A DNA stretch of 28,238 bases from CAZGSV01 sp964528605 (GTDB lineage Bacteria; Armatimonadota; Zipacnadia; CAZGSV01), in contig CAZGSV010000032.1 in NCBI GenBank assembly GCA_964528605.1, forward strand, positions 1 through 28,238, read 5' to 3'. The translations under genes and the position numbers were made by a program. Numbering within the stretch: the first letter of the stretch is position 1; each line of letters begins with the position of its first letter. The notes below the pieces were generated by a model. That model did no database searches. It worked only from the letters and a program-made list of their open reading frames with translations, and had not been told where the DNA came from. Shown piece by piece: positions 7,374-16,062 of this stretch.

Positions 7374-7880
7374 CTACTCGGGTTCCTCCTCCGCTTTTTC
7401 CTCTTCTGCCTCTTCCGTCTCCAGTTCCTCGTCGCCGAGCAACTCCTTTAGTTGCTCTTCCTCTTCCACGCTCTCCTCTTGCGGTTCTTCCGCCGTCTCT
7501 TCGGTTGCGGCGAGTTCCTCCTCTAGCTGCTCCTCCGCTTCCACCTCTTCCTCCTCGGCGGCCTCAGGGGCCAACTCCCGGTGGAGGCCCATGCGCTCGG
7601 CCTCCAACTCGAGATCCTCCTCGTGGATGAAGCCGACGCGCAGGCGCTCGGCGGCGGAGGGACGCATGCTAAGGGCGGTTGCCTCCTCCACGGTGGGTAC
7701 CTCAACCTGCACGCGGCCACTAAGGATCTCCTGCATGGCCCAGGCGATGGGATTCCGCCGGCTGGCGCGCAAGGTGAGGAAGCGCCGGGCAGCGTCGAGA
7801 GCACGCTTGGCGACCGCGACCACAGCCGTGTACTTGCTGCCAACGGCGCGCTCGACCTGGTCCAAGGGGAGATTGCTCAT
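7374..7880 (-). CDS. rpoZ: RNA polymerase omega subunit with long acidic tail
   Basis: Omega helps RNA polymerase assembly by clamping the beta' subunit. Residues 1-56 match the family: LPLDQVERAVGSKYTAVVAVAKRA, then a basic RRF-RASRRNPIAWAMQEI segment typical of the omega core. The 168-residue protein is about twice the usual length. Residues 103-168 form a low-complexity tail in which about half of the residues are glutamate, with almost no positive charge. Such tails are known in some lineages, but their role is unclear. The ATG at 7880 is set by a perfect AAGGAGGT ribosome site at 7887-7894, with an extended -10 promoter just upstream. It heads the rpoZ-dnaJ-prmA cluster. Confidence 0.9.
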   Translation of the reverse strand: MSNLPLDQVERAVGSKYTAVVAVAKRALDAARRFLTLRASRRNPIAWAMQEILSGRVQVEVPTVEEATALSMRPSAAERLRVGFIHEEDLELEAERMGLHRELAPEAAEEEEVEAEEQLEEELAATEETAEEPQEESVEEEEQLKELLGDEELETEEAEEEKAEEEPE

Positions 7881-7886
7881 TCAGGG

Positions 7887-7917
7887 ACCTCCTTAGGGGG
7901 ACAGCAATACTATACCA
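7887..7917 (-). promoter_or_regulatory. rpoZ extended -10 promoter and ribosome site
   Basis: On the minus strand TGG-TATAGT (7917-7909) is an extended -10 box without a good -35. A perfect AAGGAGGT follows at 7894-7887, six bases before the rpoZ ATG. If the -10 is used, the leader is very short, about 20 bases. The rest of 7918-8110 is the divergent region shared with thiL. I see no clear thiL promoter in it. Confidence 0.55.
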
Positions 7918-8110
7918 CAGGCCTGCCCGTGGCTCCACAGACGTGGCTCGTTGAAGCAGCGCAATCGTGTGTGGCAACCCTAGTCTACCCTATCGGAAGC
8001 CAAAACGACGCGAAATCCTGTGGCGAGGCCGGTGCGAGGGGTTGCGGCCTGCGGGCCGAAGTGCAAGAGAGCAGCCAATCTGGTTTACTTGGGCTCGGGA
8101 GACAAGGTCC

Positions 8111-9124
8111 ATGCGCCTCGAAGAGATCGGGGAATTCGGCCTGATTCGAAGACTGACGGAGTCAAGCGCCCGGGTAGCGGCCCTGAGACCCGAGGTGGCG
8201 GTCGGCCCGGGTGACGACGCGGCCGTGGTCCGCCTGGAGCCGGGGGAGAGGCTGGTAGCGACCACGGACATCCTGCTTGAGGAAGTGCATTTCTCGTGGA
8301 AATGGTTCACCCCGGAGGAGATTGGGTACAGGGCAGGGGTGGTCAATATCAGTGACGTTGCCGCCATGGGCGGACAGGCGCGATGGCTACTTGTCTCCTT
8401 GGGCCTGCCCCGAGATATGGAGGTGGAAGCGGTCGAAAGGCTGCAGACGGGGTTGGCGGAGGCGGCCCAGGAGTACGGAGCCTGCGTTGTGGGGGGTGAC
8501 CTGTCGGCCTCGCGGTCGGGTTTGGTGGTGGCGGTGGTGGGGCTGGGGGTGGTGAAGGGCGCTCCCGTGCTGCGCTCCGGGGCCCTTTCCGGGGACGCGC
8601 TGCTGGTGACCGGCGCGCTTGGGGCGTCGGCGGCAGGCCTGGCCATCGCGCGAGCGAGCGGGCCGATGTCTTCCGAAGAGGAGGAGTTGCTGAGGCGGCA
8701 TCGGCGGCCGCGGGCCCGAGTCCAGGAGGGGATGCTGCTGCGCGAGTCAGGATTGGCACATGCGATGATAGATGTGAGCGACGGCATCGCGGGAGACGCG
8801 GCGCGGATCGCTGAAGCCTCGGGCGTGCGTGTGATCGTGGACGGAAACGCCGTCCCCATTGTCGCCGGGGTCGAGGAGACGGCGCAGCGGCTAGAGGCGC
8901 GCGCCGTCGAGTGGGCCCTGACGGGGGGGGAGGACTTCGAACTGCTCCTGACGGCGGCTCCGCAGGACGTTGACCGGTTGCGCGAGTTGCTGGGCGAGGC
9001 GGGGTGCCCTTCGACTGTGGTAGGCAGGTGCGAACGCGGCTCCGGGGTAGAGGTTCTGGGCGCTGACCTGGGTGGGGTGAGGGGCTGGGACCAGTTTGCC
9101 TCGGAGGGACCCGATGCCGTGTAG
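8111..9124 (+). CDS. thiL: Thiamine-monophosphate kinase ThiL
   Basis: ThiL phosphorylates thiamine monophosphate to thiamine diphosphate, the last step of the cofactor pathway. The 337-residue product has the family motifs in order: GEFGLIRRL at the N terminus, GPGDDAAVV near 32-40, TTDILLEEVHF, NISDVAAMGG, GGDLSAS, DVSDGIAGD and TGGEDFELLL. These aspartates form the Mg-ATP site. The frame is open upstream to 7967. I start at the ATG at 8111 because the family begins just before GEFGLI and GGGAGACAAGG lies directly upstream. No other thiamine gene is nearby. Confidence 0.95.
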   Translation: MRLEEIGEFGLIRRLTESSARVAALRPEVAVGPGDDAAVVRLEPGERLVATTDILLEEVHFSWKWFTPEEIGYRAGVVNISDVAAMGGQARWLLVSLGLPRDMEVEAVERLQTGLAEAAQEYGACVVGGDLSASRSGLVVAVVGLGVVKGAPVLRSGALSGDALLVTGALGASAAGLAIARASGPMSSEEEELLRRHRRPRARVQEGMLLRESGLAHAMIDVSDGIAGDAARIAEASGVRVIVDGNAVPIVAGVEETAQRLEARAVEWALTGGEDFELLLTAAPQDVDRLRELLGEAGCPSTVVGRCERGSGVEVLGADLGGVRGWDQFASEGPDAV

Positions 9125-9134
9125 AGGGGCGGCG

Positions 9135-9163
9135 TTGACGCGAGATATGGCCGCCCGTATCCT
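9135..9163 (+). promoter_or_regulatory. Promoter of the GH15-GH57-GH57-galT operon
   Basis: TTGACG at 9135-9140 and TATCCT at 9158-9163 are 17 bases apart. Initiation would fall near 9170, about 20 bases before the ATG at 9191. An AAGG ribosome site lies at 9184-9187. Confidence 0.6.
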
Positions 9164-9190
9164 TGCAAGCAGCGGTTCAACATAAGGATC

Positions 9191-11110
9191 ATGGCGGTCT
9201 ACCTACCCAACGCGATAGTCGGGAACGGGCGGATGTTGGTCAGCCTGGGGCGCACGGGGGAGGTGATGGGCCTTTTCTACCCGCGCATAGATTTCCCCCA
9301 GAACGTGCACGAGTTCATGCTGGCCTTTCACTTTCCGGCGCAGGGCCACTTGTGCTGGACTTTTCAGGAGTGTTGGGACTGCCGCCAGCGGTATCTGGGC
9401 TCGTCAGCGCCGGTCGTGGAGACGGTGATGCAACACCACGGCCCGGAGATGCGCGTGGTGCTGACGGACTTTGTCCTGCCCGACGAGGACGTTCTGGTGC
9501 GGACGTGCGCGGTGGCGGGCGCGGGACCGGCGGCGACGGCGCTGCACTACCTGGACCTGCGGCTGGGCGAGACGGCGAACAAGAACGCGGTGCACTACTT
9601 GGAGGAGGAGCGAGCGCTGGTGCAGCACTGGCGCGACCTGTGGGTGGCGATAGCGGCGAACCCCTTGGACGAGTATCAGTGCGGGAGGGTAGGGGCCTCG
9701 TCGGATGCCAAACAGGACCTGCGGGACGGCCGGCTCGGGGGCAACTCGCAGGACATCGGGAATGTCAACCTGGCCATCGCCTCGCGGGTGGAGCCTGGCG
9801 CGAGCGCGGTGAGGTTCTACCTGGCGCTGGGGCTGTCTGAAAGCGAGGCTTTGCGGCGGCTGCGCGTGGCGCGGGAGCGGGAGCCGGAGGCCCTGCAGGC
9901 GGCGGTGAGGGCCCGGTGGGCGCGCCCTAAGCGCATGCCTCTGGGTCTGACCGACAAAGCCATGGCGGATGCCTTCGCGCGCAGCCTAACCACCATTCAG
10001 TTGCTGCGCGACCGAGAGGGCGGCGGCCTGCTGGCGGCGCCGGAGTTCGATCCGGAGTTTGAGCGGAGCGGGGGGTACGGTTACTGCTGGCCGCGCGACG
10101 GGGCGGAGGCGGCCGATGCGTTGACGCAGGTGGGCGACTACGCGGCGGCGCGAGGCTTCTTCGAGTGGTGTGCGCGGACGCAGCAGGAGAACGGCCACTG
10201 GGGGCAGCGGTATTGGCTGTCAGGTGAGTTGGGGCCCGGATGGTGCTGGCGCCCGGACTTCTGCCAGCTAGATCAGACTGCTTCGGTGGTATGGGCTCTG
10301 TGCGAGTGGTGGGACAAAGCGGTGGGTGCGGGTCAGACGCCGGAGCGGGAGGCGTTCTCGAGCATGTTGAGGCGGGCGTGCTCGGCTCTGGTCGGCGGCC
10401 TGGACGGAGGCGTTCACGAGACCGCCTGCGACTTGTGGGAGACGTTCGCCGGCACATTCGCGTACACCAGCGCGGCGATCTACGCCGCGCTAAGCGGCGC
10501 CGCACGGCTGGGCAAGGCCTGGGGAGAGAGCGACGCTGCCTTGTGGCAGCGCGCGGCGGCTCAGGTGAAGCGGAGCGCGGCGGAGCGTTTCCGGCGGCGA
10601 GGGCGCTGGTTTGCGAGCGCCACGGCGGACGGGCCGCCTAACCCACGGGCCGACTCCTCGATTCTGGGCTTGGTGGAGCCCTTTGGCATGTTGCGCACCG
10701 AGGTGGTGGCAGAAAGGCGGCAAGCGGCGCGCGTGATAGCCGAGGTCGAGCAGCGGCTGGTGCGGCTGACGCGCGTGGGGCCGCTGGTGCTCCGCTATGA
10801 TGGGGACAGTTACCTGGGCGGAATGGCCGGCGTGGTGAACACTCTCTGGATGGCGCGGGCTTTGTACCGGCTTGCGGCAGGCGAGGCGCGCTTCGCGCTG
10901 GAGGCCGCGCGGGCGCACTTCGTTTCTGCTGAGGCTTACTTGGGCGCTGCGCTGGCCTGTCGCACGGAGACGGGGCTATTCCCCGAACTTGGCGGTGGGG
11001 GCCCGCAGGCGCCGTATTGGGCGGCGCCCCATCTGTGGGCCAGCGCAGCCTTCATCAGCGCTTGTTTTCGTCGAGGAGAGGCACTGGAGGAGATGGGTAA
11101 GGTTGAGTAG
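9191..11110 (+). CDS. Glycoside hydrolase family 15 protein (glucoamylase-like)
   Basis: GH15 enzymes remove glucose from the non-reducing ends of alpha-glucans with inversion; some members act on trehalose or glucodextran. The 639-residue product has the two-part bacterial/archaeal layout. An N-terminal beta-sandwich (about 1-250) starts with NAIVGNGRMLVSLGRTGEV. A C-terminal alpha/alpha barrel holds YCWPRDG at 298-304, general-acid candidate Glu417 in DLWETF and base candidate Glu599 in LFPELGGGG, followed by PHLWASAAFI. There is no signal peptide, so it acts inside the cell. It opens the glycan operon and overlaps the next gene by 8 bases. The exact substrate cannot be read from sequence. 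Confidence 0.9.
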   Translation: MAVYLPNAIVGNGRMLVSLGRTGEVMGLFYPRIDFPQNVHEFMLAFHFPAQGHLCWTFQECWDCRQRYLGSSAPVVETVMQHHGPEMRVVLTDFVLPDEDVLVRTCAVAGAGPAATALHYLDLRLGETANKNAVHYLEEERALVQHWRDLWVAIAANPLDEYQCGRVGASSDAKQDLRDGRLGGNSQDIGNVNLAIASRVEPGASAVRFYLALGLSESEALRRLRVAREREPEALQAAVRARWARPKRMPLGLTDKAMADAFARSLTTIQLLRDREGGGLLAAPEFDPEFERSGGYGYCWPRDGAEAADALTQVGDYAAARGFFEWCARTQQENGHWGQRYWLSGELGPGWCWRPDFCQLDQTASVVWALCEWWDKAVGAGQTPEREAFSSMLRRACSALVGGLDGGVHETACDLWETFAGTFAYTSAAIYAALSGAARLGKAWGESDAALWQRAAAQVKRSAAERFRRRGRWFASATADGPPNPRADSSILGLVEPFGMLRTEVVAERRQAARVIAEVEQRLVRLTRVGPLVLRYDGDSYLGGMAGVVNTLWMARALYRLAAGEARFALEAARAHFVSAEAYLGAALACRTETGLFPELGGGGPQAPYWAAPHLWASAAFISACFRRGEALEEMGKVE

Positions 11111-12854
11111 CGCACCGACGAAGAAGGGGTACTTGTGCTTGGCGCTTCACGGGCATCTGCCCTACGTCGTCTCGCACGGCGCGTGGCCGCACGGGACCGA
11201 CTGGCTGTGCGAGGCGGCAGCGGAGTGTTATCTGCCGGTGCTGCGCGCCTTGACGGGGCTGGTGGAGGAGGGGTTGTCCCCGAAGATCTGTCTGGGTCTG
11301 ACGCCCGTTCTAGTGGAGCAGTTGCGCAGCCGCGAGTTCGTGGCGGAGTTTCACCGTTATCTGGACCACAAGCAGGAGAGCGCGCGGGCGGACGAGCAGC
11401 ACTTTCGGGGGCAGGGACAGCCTGGCGCGGCCGGCCTGGCGGAGCGCTGGGTCGGGTTCTACGGCGACCTCAAGAGAGATTTTGCCGAGCGTTGGGGGGA
11501 GGACCTGATAGGCGCATTTGGGCGCCTGCAGGACGAGGGGCACATAGAGATTCTCACCTCAGCGGCGACGCACGCCTATCTGCCGCTGGTGGGGCTGGAC
11601 GAATGCGTGCAGGCGCAGGTTGCGCTCGGGGTAGAGAGTTACCGACGCCACTTCGGCAGGGACCCGCGCGGGTTCTGGCTGCCCGAATGCGGCTATCGGC
11701 CGCGCTACCGCTGGGCGCCGCCGCTGGGCGGCACCGGCCTTTCGACTTCGCTGCGCAAGGGCGTGGACGAGTTCCTGAGCGAGAGCGGACTGGAGTACTT
11801 CATTGTGGATTCACAGCTCCTGCAGGGTGGCGAGGCGCTGGGCGTGTATCGGGAGCGCTTCGAGGCCTTGGCGCGGCTGTGGCGGGTGTTCGCGGCGCAG
11901 CAGCCGGTTAGGGAGAAGGTGGAGAGCAACAGCCCGTACCAGGCGTACCTGGCCGAGTCCTCCGGCGAGGGCAAGCGGCCGGTGGCGTTCTTTGCGCGGG
12001 ACCAACGCACGGGACTGCAGGTGTGGAGTCGCGAGCACGGATACCCGGGGGACGGGTGGTATCTGGAGTTCCACAAGAAGCACTTCCCCGGCGGGCACCG
12101 CTACTGGCGCGTGACCTCCTCCAAGGCGGACTTGGGCGAGAAGGAGTGGTACGAGCCGGACCGGGTACGCGACCGGATTGAGGAGAACGCCGCCCACTTC
12201 GTGGGGCTGGCGCACGAGTTGCTCTTGGGGCACTGGGAGGAGACTGGCGAACCGGGAGTGGTGTGCGCCCCCTACGACGCGGAGTTGTTCGGGCACTGGT
12301 GGTTCGAGGGCCCGGAGTGGCTGGCCGCGGTGGTGCGCAAGATGGCCGCGAGCGAGGACATAGGCCTGGCGACGGGGTCTGAGTACCTGGCGACGGTCCC
12401 AGCAGTGGAGCTATTCGGACTGCCGGAGGGCTCGTGGGGAGAGGGCGGGTTCCACTGGGTGTGGCTAAACGAATGGACGGAGTGGACGTGGCGGCACGTG
12501 TACGAGTGCGAGGTCAGGGCGAGGGCGCTGTGCCGGGCGCTGCGGGCCGGCGACGAGGAGGCGGAGCGGGTGGTGCAGCAGTGCCTGCGGGAGTTGGTGC
12601 TGCTGGAGTCTTCGGACTGGCAGTTCCTGATCACGACTTGGAGCGCCCGCGACTACGCGGAGGCCCGGTTTGCCGAGCACCTGGCGGCATTCCAGTGGCT
12701 GGCTGGGTGCGCGGAGCGGGTGCTGGCGGGGCAGCCGGTGTCAGACGCGGAGAGGGCCCAATTGGGCATGTATGAGGAGCGGGATTGCCTCTTTGCGCGC
12801 CTTGACCCCGCGTGGTACGCTAGGGCTGCCTTTCCGGCGACAGAGGGGCGGTAA
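11103..12854 (+). CDS. GH57 1,4-alpha-glucan branching enzyme-like protein
   Basis: The 583-residue protein belongs to the DUF1957-containing GH57 branch, whose characterised members make alpha-1,6 branches in glycogen. It starts YLCLALHGHLPYV, the first strand of the family. The nucleophile motif is GFWLPECGYRP with Glu195, and the acid/base candidate is Asp392 in PYDAELFGHWWFEG. The C terminus has the helical domain with WTWRHVYECE. The frame is open back to 10872, inside GH15. I use the TTG at 11103 because GGAGGAG lies about 10 bases upstream and the conserved first strand follows within about 9 residues. It overlaps the GH15 gene by 8 bases and is followed 2 bases later by the second GH57, so all three are likely co-translated. 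Confidence 0.9.
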   Translation: MSSAPTKKGYLCLALHGHLPYVVSHGAWPHGTDWLCEAAAECYLPVLRALTGLVEEGLSPKICLGLTPVLVEQLRSREFVAEFHRYLDHKQESARADEQHFRGQGQPGAAGLAERWVGFYGDLKRDFAERWGEDLIGAFGRLQDEGHIEILTSAATHAYLPLVGLDECVQAQVALGVESYRRHFGRDPRGFWLPECGYRPRYRWAPPLGGTGLSTSLRKGVDEFLSESGLEYFIVDSQLLQGGEALGVYRERFEALARLWRVFAAQQPVREKVESNSPYQAYLAESSGEGKRPVAFFARDQRTGLQVWSREHGYPGDGWYLEFHKKHFPGGHRYWRVTSSKADLGEKEWYEPDRVRDRIEENAAHFVGLAHELLLGHWEETGEPGVVCAPYDAELFGHWWFEGPEWLAAVVRKMAASEDIGLATGSEYLATVPAVELFGLPEGSWGEGGFHWVWLNEWTEWTWRHVYECEVRARALCRALRAGDEEAERVVQQCLRELVLLESSDWQFLITTWSARDYAEARFAEHLAAFQWLAGCAERVLAGQPVSDAERAQLGMYEERDCLFARLDPAWYARAAFPATEGR

Positions 12855-12856
12855 GC

Positions 12857-14881
12857 GTGGAAGGGAGTATTCGGTTCGCCTTTGTGGTTCACTGTCACCA
12901 GCCTCCGGACAATCTCCCCTGGGCGAATGAGGAGGTCTACGAGCGAGCGTACCTGCCCCTGCTGGAGACGATGCGGCGCCAGGGCAGCCTCAGGTTCTGC
13001 CTCCACATAAGTGGGGCGCTGCTGGAGTGGCTGGCGGAGGCGCACCCGGAGTTCATTGAGTCGGTCAGAGGGCTGGTGGACAGCGGACGGCTTGAATTGC
13101 TGGGTGGCGCGGCTTATGAGCCGATTCTGGGTCTGATCTCGGGCAGGGACGCCTTGGCGCAGATCGAGCACCTGAACCGGCTTCTGTTGCAGATGTTCTC
13201 CTACCAGCCGCGGGGCATGTGGTTGCCGGAGCGAGTGTGGGAGCCTCACCTGCCGGCGTTGCTGGCGGAGGCGGGGATGGCGTACACGCTGGTGGACGGC
13301 GAGAACGTCGCGGAGGCGGGGCTGGGGGAGGAGGAATGTCTGGGCAGCGTGGTGACGGAACACCAGGGTGAGAGGGTCGTTCTCTTCCCCATTGACTCGA
13401 CGCTGCGCCACTGCGTGCCCTTCCAGCCGCCGCAGGTGGCGATTGACTATCTGCGCTCTAAGGCCAGCGCAGACGGGCGCCGGCTGGCGGTGTGGGCCGA
13501 CGACGGCGAGAAACTGGGGGCCTGGCCGGGCACGCACAAGTTGCTCTACGAAGACGGCTGGTTGGACGCTTTCTTTAGCGCGCTGGCGTCGGCGTTGCCG
13601 ACCATCCGGACCACGACGCTGCGGCAGTATCTGGTGGAGGAGCATCCGCTGCGCCGGGTGTACCTGCCGCCCTGCTCCTACAGCGAGATGATGGAGTGGA
13701 GCGGAGGGAACTTCCGCAACTTTCTGGTGCGCTACCAGGAAAGCAACCTGATGCACAAGCGGATGATGCGCGTGAGCCGCAAGGTGGCGGAGTATGGAGA
13801 GCGGGCGCGCCGCGTGGGTGAGTTGCGCAGCGGCCGCGTGAGTTGGGAGGAGTTGGAGAGGGCGCAGCGTCTGCTGTGGAAGGCGCAGACCAATTGTCCG
13901 TACTGGCACGGCGTCTTCGGCGGCATCTACCTGCCGCATCTGCGCCAGGCGGTGTACCGGCGCTTGGTGGAGGCGGAGGCTATCGTTGACCGCGGCCTGT
14001 ACGAACGCGGGGACGTGTGGCGTGTGGAGGTCACGGACCTAGACTGCGACGGTGGGGAGGAGGTGCTGCTGGAGGGGCCGCGGTTCAACTTCTATGTGAA
14101 CCCTGATCAGGGCGGCGCCGTATTCGAGTTGGACAGCCGCAACCCCCCGTTGAACCTGGTGGCTGCTCTGCGCGGGCGGCGCGAGGCCTATCACGGTGAT
14201 TCCGGAGACCTCTTTGGGCGGGGGATACCGACGGAGGGGCGGTACCCGCGGTTGTGTTTCGTGGACCACTTCCTGCACCCGGAGGTCGGGCTGCCGGGGT
14301 TTGCGGACTGCGTTTACGGCGAGCAATGGGACTTCGTGGACCAGCCCTACAGTTTCGACCTGCAGCAACTGCTGGGGGGGCGGGAGGTGCAGGTGCGCTT
14401 GTGGCGGGAGGGCCACGTTTGGATCGGGGGTGAGTTCGTGCCCATATCGGTGGAGAAGACGCTGCGTGCCGACGCTCGGGGGGGGCCGCTGGAGGCGTTC
14501 TATCTGATTCAGAATCGGTCGGCTGCGGAGAGGGGATTGTGGTTCGCGGTGGAGTGGAACTTCCTGCTCACGGGCCACTATCTGCCGGAGCGGCGGTTGA
14601 TCGTTGATGACGGGGAGACTCATGAGGTCTCCCTAGAGGAGAGGGTCGAGGCGAAGGCAGTGCGCAAAGCGCGGGTGCAGGACGACTGGGTAGGGCTGGG
14701 AGTAGGGCTTGAGTTCTCGCCCGTGATGGACTTCTGGCACTTCCCGCTGTCGGCGGCCTGCCGGACGGAGGAGGGGCCGGCGGTGCTCTATGAGGGCTCC
14801 TCCTTGGTGGCGCACAAACGGCTGGTGCTGGCGCCCGGCGAGCGTTGGGGATGCAAGGTTGGGATGACAATCGGGGAATGA
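12857..14881 (+). CDS. GH57 4-alpha-glucanotransferase-like protein
   Basis: The 674-residue product matches the GH57 4-alpha-glucanotransferase/alpha-amylase branch with DUF1925/DUF1926-type C-terminal beta domains. Those enzymes move maltodextrin chains between acceptors. It starts FAFVVHCHQPPDN, the family's HxHQP motif. The nucleophile candidate is Glu125 in GMWLPERVWEP, and the acid/base is Asp215 or Asp216 in WADDGEKLGAWPG. These positions are almost the same as Glu123 and Asp214 of the Thermococcus litoralis enzyme. From about residue 390 a beta-rich region includes FYVNPDQGGAVFELD. The GTG at 12857 is 2 bases after the previous stop. There is no signal peptide, so it is cytoplasmic. 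Confidence 0.92.
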   Translation: MEGSIRFAFVVHCHQPPDNLPWANEEVYERAYLPLLETMRRQGSLRFCLHISGALLEWLAEAHPEFIESVRGLVDSGRLELLGGAAYEPILGLISGRDALAQIEHLNRLLLQMFSYQPRGMWLPERVWEPHLPALLAEAGMAYTLVDGENVAEAGLGEEECLGSVVTEHQGERVVLFPIDSTLRHCVPFQPPQVAIDYLRSKASADGRRLAVWADDGEKLGAWPGTHKLLYEDGWLDAFFSALASALPTIRTTTLRQYLVEEHPLRRVYLPPCSYSEMMEWSGGNFRNFLVRYQESNLMHKRMMRVSRKVAEYGERARRVGELRSGRVSWEELERAQRLLWKAQTNCPYWHGVFGGIYLPHLRQAVYRRLVEAEAIVDRGLYERGDVWRVEVTDLDCDGGEEVLLEGPRFNFYVNPDQGGAVFELDSRNPPLNLVAALRGRREAYHGDSGDLFGRGIPTEGRYPRLCFVDHFLHPEVGLPGFADCVYGEQWDFVDQPYSFDLQQLLGGREVQVRLWREGHVWIGGEFVPISVEKTLRADARGGPLEAFYLIQNRSAAERGLWFAVEWNFLLTGHYLPERRLIVDDGETHEVSLEERVEAKAVRKARVQDDWVGLGVGLEFSPVMDFWHFPLSAACRTEEGPAVLYEGSSLVAHKRLVLAPGERWGCKVGMTIGE

Positions 14882-14926
14882 TAAGTATAGACAGCAGATG
14901 GGCGCAGTTCCTGGAGGAACGAGATA

Positions 14927-16015
14927 GTGCCACAGTTTCGCAAGAATCCGTTGACGCAGGAATGGGTGATTGTAGCAACAGAGCGGGCGAAGCGCCCGAA
15001 CGACTACAGCGGCATCGAGCGCGTGGACCTTTCGGGCTTACCCGAGTGGAGCGCCGAGTGCCCCTTCTGCCCTGGCAATGAGGCGAAAACGCCGCCGGAG
15101 GTGCTTGGCTACCGCAAGCAAGGGGAGGCCAACAGTTCGGGGTGGTGGGTGCGGGCGGTTCCCAATCGGTTCCCGGCGCTGGCGGTGGAGGGCGGGCTGA
15201 ATCGCGCCGGGGTGGGGCTCTACGACACCATGAACGGGATTGGGGCGCACGAGGTGATCGTCGAGACGCCGCTGCACAATCGCAGCCTGGCCTACTTGGA
15301 CGAGACCGCGCTGCAGGACGTGGCGTGGGCGTGGCGGGACCGGTATCTGGATCTGCGCCGCGACAATCGCTTCAAGTACATCATGATCTTCCGCAATCAC
15401 GGCCGGGTGGCGGGGGCCTCGCTGGTGCACTCGCACTCCCAGTTGATTGCGACACCGATCGTGCCCATAGAAATCGAGCAGGAACTGGAGGGGATGAGGC
15501 GCTACCGGGATTTCCACGAGCGTTGTCTGCTATGCGACGTAGTGGTGCAGGAACTGTACGACGGCGCGCGGGTGGTGCTGGAGAATCAGAAGTTCGTGGT
15601 GGTGGTGCCGTTCGCGGCGCGCTTCCCGTTCGGACTCTCCATCATCCCCAAGAGGCATCAGGCCTCCTTCGCGGACATGCAGCGGGACGAGATCGAGCAG
15701 TTTGCCAGCGTGCTCAAAGGGGCACTGCTGAAGGTGGACGCCTGCCTGAACTTCCCGCCCTATAACTTCTCCTTGCACACGGCGCCGGCGGACCTGGAGC
15801 GCAGCGAGGAGTATCACTGGCGGGTGGAGATCATGCCCAGGCTCACGGTGGCGGCGGGGTTTGAGATGGGAACCGGCATCCACATCAACGTGACTGTCCC
15901 CGAGGAGGCGGCGGAGTATCTACGGCGACCGGGGCCTGGCTCCCCGGCGCAGGTGCCCTCCTCGGCGGAGGCTGCGGTCTCGGCGCCGCCTGCCACGGCC
16001 GGCGGACCGTCTTAG
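14927..16015 (+). CDS. galT: Galactose-1-phosphate uridylyltransferase family protein (GalT-like)
   Basis: GalT-family enzymes exchange a nucleotide between a nucleotide sugar and a sugar-1-phosphate through a nucleotidylated histidine. The 362-residue protein has the zinc motif CPFC (Cys45, Cys48), NRFPAL near 80-85 and a HIT-like site at 168-172. That site reads HSHSQ rather than the classic HPHGQ. FPFGLSIIPKRHQ and the second HIT-fold domain follow. The last 30 residues are Ala/Pro/Ser-rich and look non-conserved. The GTG at 14927 has GGAGG about 9 bases upstream. It closes an alpha-glucan operon with no galK or galE, so glucose-1-phosphate or ADP-glucose exchange is as plausible as galactose use. 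Confidence 0.88.
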   Translation: MPQFRKNPLTQEWVIVATERAKRPNDYSGIERVDLSGLPEWSAECPFCPGNEAKTPPEVLGYRKQGEANSSGWWVRAVPNRFPALAVEGGLNRAGVGLYDTMNGIGAHEVIVETPLHNRSLAYLDETALQDVAWAWRDRYLDLRRDNRFKYIMIFRNHGRVAGASLVHSHSQLIATPIVPIEIEQELEGMRRYRDFHERCLLCDVVVQELYDGARVVLENQKFVVVVPFAARFPFGLSIIPKRHQASFADMQRDEIEQFASVLKGALLKVDACLNFPPYNFSLHTAPADLERSEEYHWRVEIMPRLTVAAGFEMGTGIHINVTVPEEAAEYLRRPGPGSPAQVPSSAEAAVSAPPATAGGPS

Positions 16016-16062
16016 GGAGGCAGGCGTCGGGTCACGGCGCCGAGGTGGGGAGCCAAAGCGAG

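Noticed and set aside
7990..9192. 400-residue open frame opposite thiL
   Set aside because: A Ser/Pro/Thr-rich shadow of a clear ThiL frame.
12653..13939. 428-residue open frame on the minus strand opposite the GH57 genes
   Set aside because: It lies antisense to two well-supported GH57 genes and its product is Arg/His/Gln-rich low complexity, as expected from a shadow frame in GC-rich DNA.
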